A stretch of 64,000 bases of DNA from Dryomyza anilis (Eukaryota > Arthropoda > Insecta > Diptera > Dryomyzidae), in NCBI GenBank assembly GCA_951804985.1, contig OX638134.1, positions 8,019,017-8,083,016 on the forward strand, in the 5' to 3' direction. A program made the translations under genes and the position numbers. The notes beneath the pieces are model-generated. The model saw nothing but the letters and a program-made list of their open reading frames with translations, did no database searches and was not told where the DNA came from. This document shows, piece after piece, positions 58,070 through 64,000 of this stretch (its first letter is position 1; every line of letters begins with the position of its first letter).

Positions 58070-59470
58070 TTTTGTTTTATTATGACTTTTAAAATTGTGA
58101 TTTTTAGTACGGTGAGTTTTGGTATAGTTAGTTTTAAAATAGTAATCTATAGTATGGTGAGTTTTAGTATGGTAAAAAGTTTAGTGTGGTGAGTTTTGAT
58201 ATGGTGAGTTTTAGTATTGTGAGTTTAAGTGTGGTGAGTTTTAGTATGGTGAATTTTAGTGTGGTGAAATTTTGTATGGTGAATTTCAATGTGGTGAGTT
58301 TTAGTGTGAGTGTGAGATTTGTAATGATGAGTTATAGTATGGAGAGTTCTAGTATGGTGAGTTTTATTAAAATGAATTTTAGTATAACATGATAAATTTT
58401 AGAATGATGATATTTAATAGTTTTATGGTGAGTTTTTATTTTGTATTTTATTAGTATGGTGAACATTTTAGTATAATGAGTTTTAGTATGATGAATTTTA
58501 GTATGGAGAGTTTTAGTGTGGTGAATTTCAATGTGGTGAGGTTTAGAATGTTGAAATTTGATATGTTAGGTTATATTATGTAGAGTTTTGGTATGGTGAA
58601 TTATATTTTCGTTTTTTTTTTAGTAGTTTTATGGTGAGTATTTATTGTATGTTTTATTATGGTGATTTAAGCTATAATGAATTTTAATATAGTCCATTTT
58701 TGTAGAGTGTAGTGCGTTGTAGTGTGGTGAGATGTTGTATGGAGAATTCCATTAATTTGAATTGTAGCAATTAGTTTTGGCACATTACGTTTATGGTGGT
58801 GAGTTTGTGGGTACTGAAATCTTTTCTCATAAATAATAATATGAAGAAATGTAGTGTGGTGATTGATGATATGGTGTATTAATGAGTTTCCAAATGTGTT
58901 TTCTATCTATGATTTTTAATACGAAAAATAGTCTGTGTTAAACTGTATCATAGTGAGTTTTAACATTCTGTGTTGAAAGATGGTGATTTTTAGGAAAATG
59001 TATTGTGGTAAGTAGCATTGTGGTGAGTTGAATTCCGGTAAGTAATATTGGGGTAAGTTCAATTGCGGTAAGTTGCATTGTGGTGAGTTGCATTGTGGTG
59101 AATTGAAGTACTGCGAATTGAATTAAAGTCCTGCGAGTTGAAATGTAGTCTAATGGGTGTTGATATAACGAATTCATGACATAGGAGAGTTAGAGTATGA
59201 TGTGTTTTCTCTTAATGATTTTAAATATGCCGTGTATTTTGTGGTAAGTTGTATCATGGTGAGTTGTAACATGCTGAGTTCAAAGATGTTGAGTTGGTGA
59301 GATAGTTAGGAATGTGAGTTGCACTGTGGTAAGCTGCATTGTGGTAAGCAGAATTGTGGTGAACTATATTGTGGTGCGTAGCATTGTGGTTAGACTAATT
59401 GTGGTGACATTGTGATGAGTTGCATTGTGGTGATTTAAGTATTGCGAGTTGATGTGTTTTGAGTTGTTGT
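58070..59470 (+). repeat. 15-bp array (AGTGTGGTGAGTTTT, then ATTGTGGTGAGTTGC)
   Basis: Degenerate 15-bp units run for 1.4 kb. The first part uses 'agtatggtgagtttt' and the part from about 58990 uses 'attgtggtgagttgc'. The first unit is the reverse complement of AAAACTCACCACACT, the first array in the Helitron at 44990-45904. Frames at 58186-58392 and 58938-59177 are repeat readings. Confidence 0.88.
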
Positions 59471-60002
59471 TTAAACCCGAATTCATTAATATAGTGCGCA
59501 GTTATTGCCACAAATAAAACGAAATTTCAATTTAAATATTTTTGTTGTTTATTATATCAGCATCTGTATCAACTTCTTCTGCAACATAACATTTTTGCAT
59601 TGCCATATTTTTTTTTGTCATATTTGAAACAATGATTTTTCTTTATATATTTTTTCATTTGTAATTTGTTTTACTTTATAGTATTTACATAAATAAATAG
59701 CATCTTTGACAATAATACATAAATAATTTACTTTTTTCATTTTCTTTTCTTTAATATTTATATGTCACTATATAGGCTAGATTTAAATATTATATATTAT
59801 TCACTAAATGTTGCTTAATGACTTAAACAGAGACTGTATGTAATAACTTGTTGTATATACTTTAGACATTTAGAAATTTAGATGAGTTTATGCGAAGAAA
59901 TACTTATCTTAATTTTCAGGATTTTTTTAGAATATTTTTTAATGGTTGGGGGTTCAAGTTTTAAAAATGATAAAATTAAAAAAGAAAAAACAAATGAAAA
60001 AA
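59471..60002. other. AT-rich sequence with no gene
   Basis: Non-repetitive AT-rich sequence; no gene or element recognised. Confidence 0.45.
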
Positions 60003-61515
60003 GCAAAAAATAAAAATATAAAAATATAAAAATGTAAAATATAAAAATATAAAAAAATAAAAATAAAAAATATAAAATTATAAAATTATAAATATATAAA
60101 AATATAAAAAAATAAAAATATAAAAATAAAAAAATATAAAAAATTTAAAAATATAAAAATATAAAAATATAAAATTATAAAAATATAAAAATATAAAAAT
60201 ATAAAAATATAAAAATATAAAAATATAAAAATATAAAAATATAAAAATATAAAAATATAAAAATATAAAAATATAAAAATATAAAAATATAAAAATATAA
60301 AAATATAAAACTATAAAACTATAAAAATATAAAAATATAAAAATATAAAAATATAAAAATATAAAAATATAAAAATATAAAAATATAAAAATATAAAAAT
60401 ATAAAAATATAAAAATATAAAAATATAAAAATATAAAAATATAAAAATATAAAAATATAAAAATATAAAAATATAAAAATATAAAAATATAAAAATATAA
60501 AAATATAAAAAATATAAAAATATAAAAATATAAAAATATAAAAATATAAAAATATAAAAATATAAAAATATAAAAAATATAAAAATATAAAAATATAAAA
60601 ATATAAAAATATAAAAATATAAAAATATAAAAATATAAAAATATAAAAATATAAAAATATAAAAATATAAAAATATAAAAATATAAAAATATAAAAATAA
60701 AAATATAAAAATATAAAAATATAAAAATATAAAAATATAAAAATATAAAAATATAAAAATATAAAAATATAAAAATATAAAAATATAAAAATATAAAAAT
60801 ATAAAAATATAAAAATATAAAAATATAAAAATATAAAAATATAAATATAAAAATATAAAAATATAAAAATATAAAAATATAAAAATATAAAAATATAAAA
60901 ATATAAAAATATAAAAATATAAAAATATAAAAATATAAAAATATAAAAATATAAAAATATAAAAATATAAAAATATAAAAATATAAAAATATAAAAATAT
61001 AAAAATATAAAAATATAAAAATATAAAAATATAAAAATATAAAAATATAAAAATATAAAAATATAAAAATATAAAAATATAAAAATATAAAAATATAAAA
61101 ATATAAAAATATAAAAATATAAAAATATAAAAATATAAAAATATAAAAATATAAAAATATAAAAATATAAAAATATAAAAATATAAAAATATAAAAATAT
61201 AAAAATATAAAAATATAAAAATATAAAAATATAAAAATATAAAAATATAAAAATATAAAAATATAAAAATATGAAAATATAAAAATATAAAAATATAAAA
61301 ATATAAAAATATAAAAATATAAAAATATAAAAATATAAAAATATAAAAATATAAAAATATAAAAATATAAAAATATAAAAATATAAAAATATAAAAATAT
61401 AAAAATATAAAAATATAAAAATATAAAAATATAAAAATATAAAAATATAAAAATATAAAAATATAAAAATATAAAAATATAAAAATATAAAAATATAAAA
61501 ATATAAAAATATAAA
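60003..61515 (+). repeat. 8-bp array (AAAAATAT)
   Basis: About 185 copies, degenerate at the left edge (60003-60170) and nearly perfect over the rest, with rare slips ('aaaaaatat', 'aaaataaaaa') and one 'atgaaaat' at about 61271. The mirror-image array lies at 62503-63280. Confidence 0.97.
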
Positions 61516-62502
61516 TAAAAAATTAAATGAAAAAGTTTTAAAAATTTATAAAAATGAAAAACGAAAAAAAAAAAGATTTTAAAAGTTCGTTGCTCTTACT
61601 GAAAAAATGCTGCATATGGAAAATACTTTTTAGTCAAACTATACATTGTAGAATATGAGTATTTTTATTTTTTGTAAAACTTTTAAATTCTCTTAAGTCT
61701 ATTGTCCAATTTTGAGCGCGCTCTTCTCTTTTTTTAAATGTATTTGCAATCATTATTAAATTTTACAAGTTTATTACTAAGTTTTAAATATTCAATGTTT
61801 ATTTTGTTATTTAAACAAATTATTGTTTTTGAAGCTGAACATGTTACATTTTTGCTGACGGCAAAATTTAATTTAATTTTTGTATACGTTTATTATTGTT
61901 GTCAGTGTTTGTAAAGTTTTCATAAATTTTTAATGATTTTATTATCATTTTTATAAATTTTTAATACTTCTTTAATTATTTTTTATATATAATTTTTTAT
62001 ATTTGAATTTTCTATATACTTATAAAGCAAAACATATATATTTTAAATGCTATATATACATAATATTCATTTAAATACTAAATATAGTACATACATAATT
62101 AGTAGTTTTTAATTTTTGTCAAACTTAATATTAGTTTTTGTTTTTAAATATGCATTTTTTAATACTTACGTAGTTTTAAATTTAGTTGTAGTTGTAGATG
62201 GTTTTTTGTATTATCTACGCACATAAATATTAAATACATTTAATTTGTTTTACTATACAGCTGCAGTTGTTCTTTTGGTTTTTGTTATCGTTGTCAACTC
62301 TGTGACATACTTTTAGGGGCATTGATGATATTGAGCGGTTTGTCTACAATGTGTGAAAATTGTGGAAGTGTGAATGATATGGGCGCGAATGTGTTTTATT
62401 TTTGGTGCGCTTAATGCGTGATAATTAGGCTGAAAAGAAAACAGAGAAAAATTAATAAATAAGCTTAAATATTTGTTCAAATATTTAAATATTTCCATTT
62501 TT
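61516..62502. other. Unique spacer between inverted 8-bp arrays
   Basis: About 1 kb of complex sequence with no supported gene. The minus-strand 61-codon frame at 62313-62498 has no recognisable domain. The segment at 62255-62430 is GC-richer and may be functional non-coding DNA, but nothing specific is seen. Confidence 0.45.
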
Positions 62503-63280
62503 GTAATTTTATATTTTTATATTTTTATATTTTATATTTTTATATTTTTATATTTTTATATTTTTATATTTTTATATTTTTATATTTTTATATTTTTATA
62601 TTTTTATATTTTTATATTTTTATATTTTTATATTTTTATATTTTTATATTTTTATATTTTTATATTTTAATATTTTTATATTTCTATATTTTTATATTTT
62701 TATATTTTTATATTTTTATATTTTTATATTTTTATATTTTTATATTTTTATGTTTTTATATTTTTATATTTTTATATTTTTATATTTTTATATTTTTATA
62801 TTTTTATATTTTTATATTTTTATATTTTAATATTTTTATATTTCTATATTTTTATATTTTTATATTTTTATATTTTAATATTTTAATATTTTTATATTTC
62901 TATATTTTTATATTTTTATATTTTTATATTTTTATATTTTTATATTTTTATATTTTTATATTTTTATATTTTAATATTTTTATATTTTTATATTTTAATA
63001 TTTTTATATTTCTATATTTTTATATTTTTATATTTTTATATTTTTATATTTTTATATTTTTATATTTTTATATTTTTATATTTTTATATTTTTATATTTT
63101 AATATTTTTATATTTCTATATTTTTATATTTTTATATTTTAATATTTTAATATTTTTATATTTCTATATTTTTATATTTTTATATTTTTATATTTTTATA
63201 TTTTTATATTTTTATATTTTTATATTTTTATATTTTTATATTTTTATATTTTTATATTTTTATATTTTTATATTTTTATA
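62503..63280 (-). repeat. 8-bp array in reverse orientation (ATATTTTT)
   Basis: About 95 copies of the reverse complement of the AAAAATAT array. Variant units 'ttttaatattttt' and 'atatttctatattt' recur together at about 62668, 62828, 62880, 63000 and 63105, so longer blocks have been duplicated. The frame at 62473-62670 is repeat-derived. Confidence 0.97.
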
Positions 63281-64000
63281 TATTTAATTTTTTATACTAT
63301 TTTGATTTTTCTTTAAGTGGCATTGTTTTCAATTATGGTAGACCTACAAACATCTAGAATTTCTTGGAGAAGCCTTGAGGAAACTTATTGCCTAAGTGAA
63401 TAAAAAAATTGTGACCCTTGTCATAAGTTGCACCTTTATTTCTTTGTTCGAATAAAAATATATTCTGATCAATAAAATGTCATAGTTAATAAATTAATTA
63501 ATTTGCCGCAGAAGAGACATCTTAACTGAATTTTTTTCTTCTTTTTCACATTTTTGTTCTGCTCATTTCAATTACCCTTTCTAGGAATATATTTTCGCCA
63601 ATAAATTTCTAATCATTTTCCTATTAAATGGCTCGTGGTTCTAATAGGCGTGTCGTTCATTTTGTGTGAATGATTTGCAAATTGGCAAATTAATAAATTA
63701 ATAAATATTTATTGAGCATGATTTTTTTAGGTGTGTTTAATATGAGTTCCATATTGATTCTTACGCGTGTTTATAAGAATAGGTCGCAGCGTCATATCGA
63801 ATTTTAAGGTTTGTGGGCCAAGGTTAGAGCGTGGGTGCTAGTTGAAAAGAATTTTAATTAAAATTCATATTTATTTTTTATATTCTTTGTTTTTTAACAA
63901 TTTTATTTCGCCACGAATTTTGCAATTCTCAACCGCTCCAATTAGACTTTGACATGCAGTAGTTTTTTTTTTGGTTTGGTCAGTATGACTTATATTTGGC
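63281..64000. other. Unique sequence at the window end
   Basis: No gene or element recognised. GC-richer words occur at 63770-63840 ('aggtcgcagcgtcatatcga'). Confidence 0.4.

Overview
The window looks like nuclear DNA of a higher (brachyceran) fly, probably a species with a large AT-rich genome. The evidence is: a spliced DUF1091/DM8-type gene (a family I know mainly from flies) with short introns; three elements carrying the fly DINE-1/INE-1-like block 'GTATATATATTCTTGATCAG' followed by CTGT/CCGT repeats; a decayed Tc1-type transposase; tRNA-derived SINEs; and many MITEs. There is no operon structure and very little protein-coding sequence. Most long open frames here are side effects of tandem repeats.

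Layout. 1-660: decayed 19-bp repeat. 684-2045: dead Tc1/mariner element. 2061-2662: long inverted repeat whose arms are themselves hairpins. 3164-3935: the only complete gene I can support, three exons, 195 aa, DUF1091. 4022-5790: 19-bp array interrupted by a DINE-like element. 5791-10310: AT-rich DNA with a ~165-bp satellite at 8505-9450. 10317-19020: four more 19-bp arrays in alternating orientation, an (AT)n tract and a T-rich tract. 21237-23393: a 9-bp array abutting a very regular 10-bp GGTAGGGTAA array. 24630-31130: a diffuse field built on CGGAT(G)AATT words, holding 313-bp tandem units and two MITEs. 32657-35661: a tandem/inverted MITE pair, an 11-bp array and a TA-flanked MITE. 36840-37740: 84-bp minisatellite with a 342-bp higher-order period. 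38460-39560: another 19-bp array. 39611-39716 (minus): a likely signal-peptide exon. 41150-44276: 15-bp degenerate repeat and a 366-bp duplication.

44990-45904: a Helitron-like element carrying two 15-bp arrays. 45961-49393: MITEs, a DINE, and a 15-bp array with a TAA-flanked Harbinger-type MITE inside it. 50016-51918: two SINE copies in opposite orientation. 52056-54720: MITEs, a third DINE with a MITE inside it, a foldback, and another 15/16-bp array. 55359-55742: GC-richer, possibly promoter or first-exon sequence. 55743-56740: 10-bp AT array. 58070-59470: 15-bp array that is the reverse complement of one of the Helitron arrays. 60003-61515 and 62503-63280: the same 8-bp array in opposite orientations.

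Interpretation. The minus-strand signal-peptide exon ends in a good donor (phase 1), and no continuation is recognisable below it. The sequence below 39,611 could therefore be a giant repeat-filled intron with the DUF1091 gene nested in it on the opposite strand; this is inference. The most interesting pattern is that the 15-bp units carried by the Helitron recur, exactly or as relatives, as free-standing arrays elsewhere in the window. This suggests that Helitron-borne minisatellites seed local arrays.
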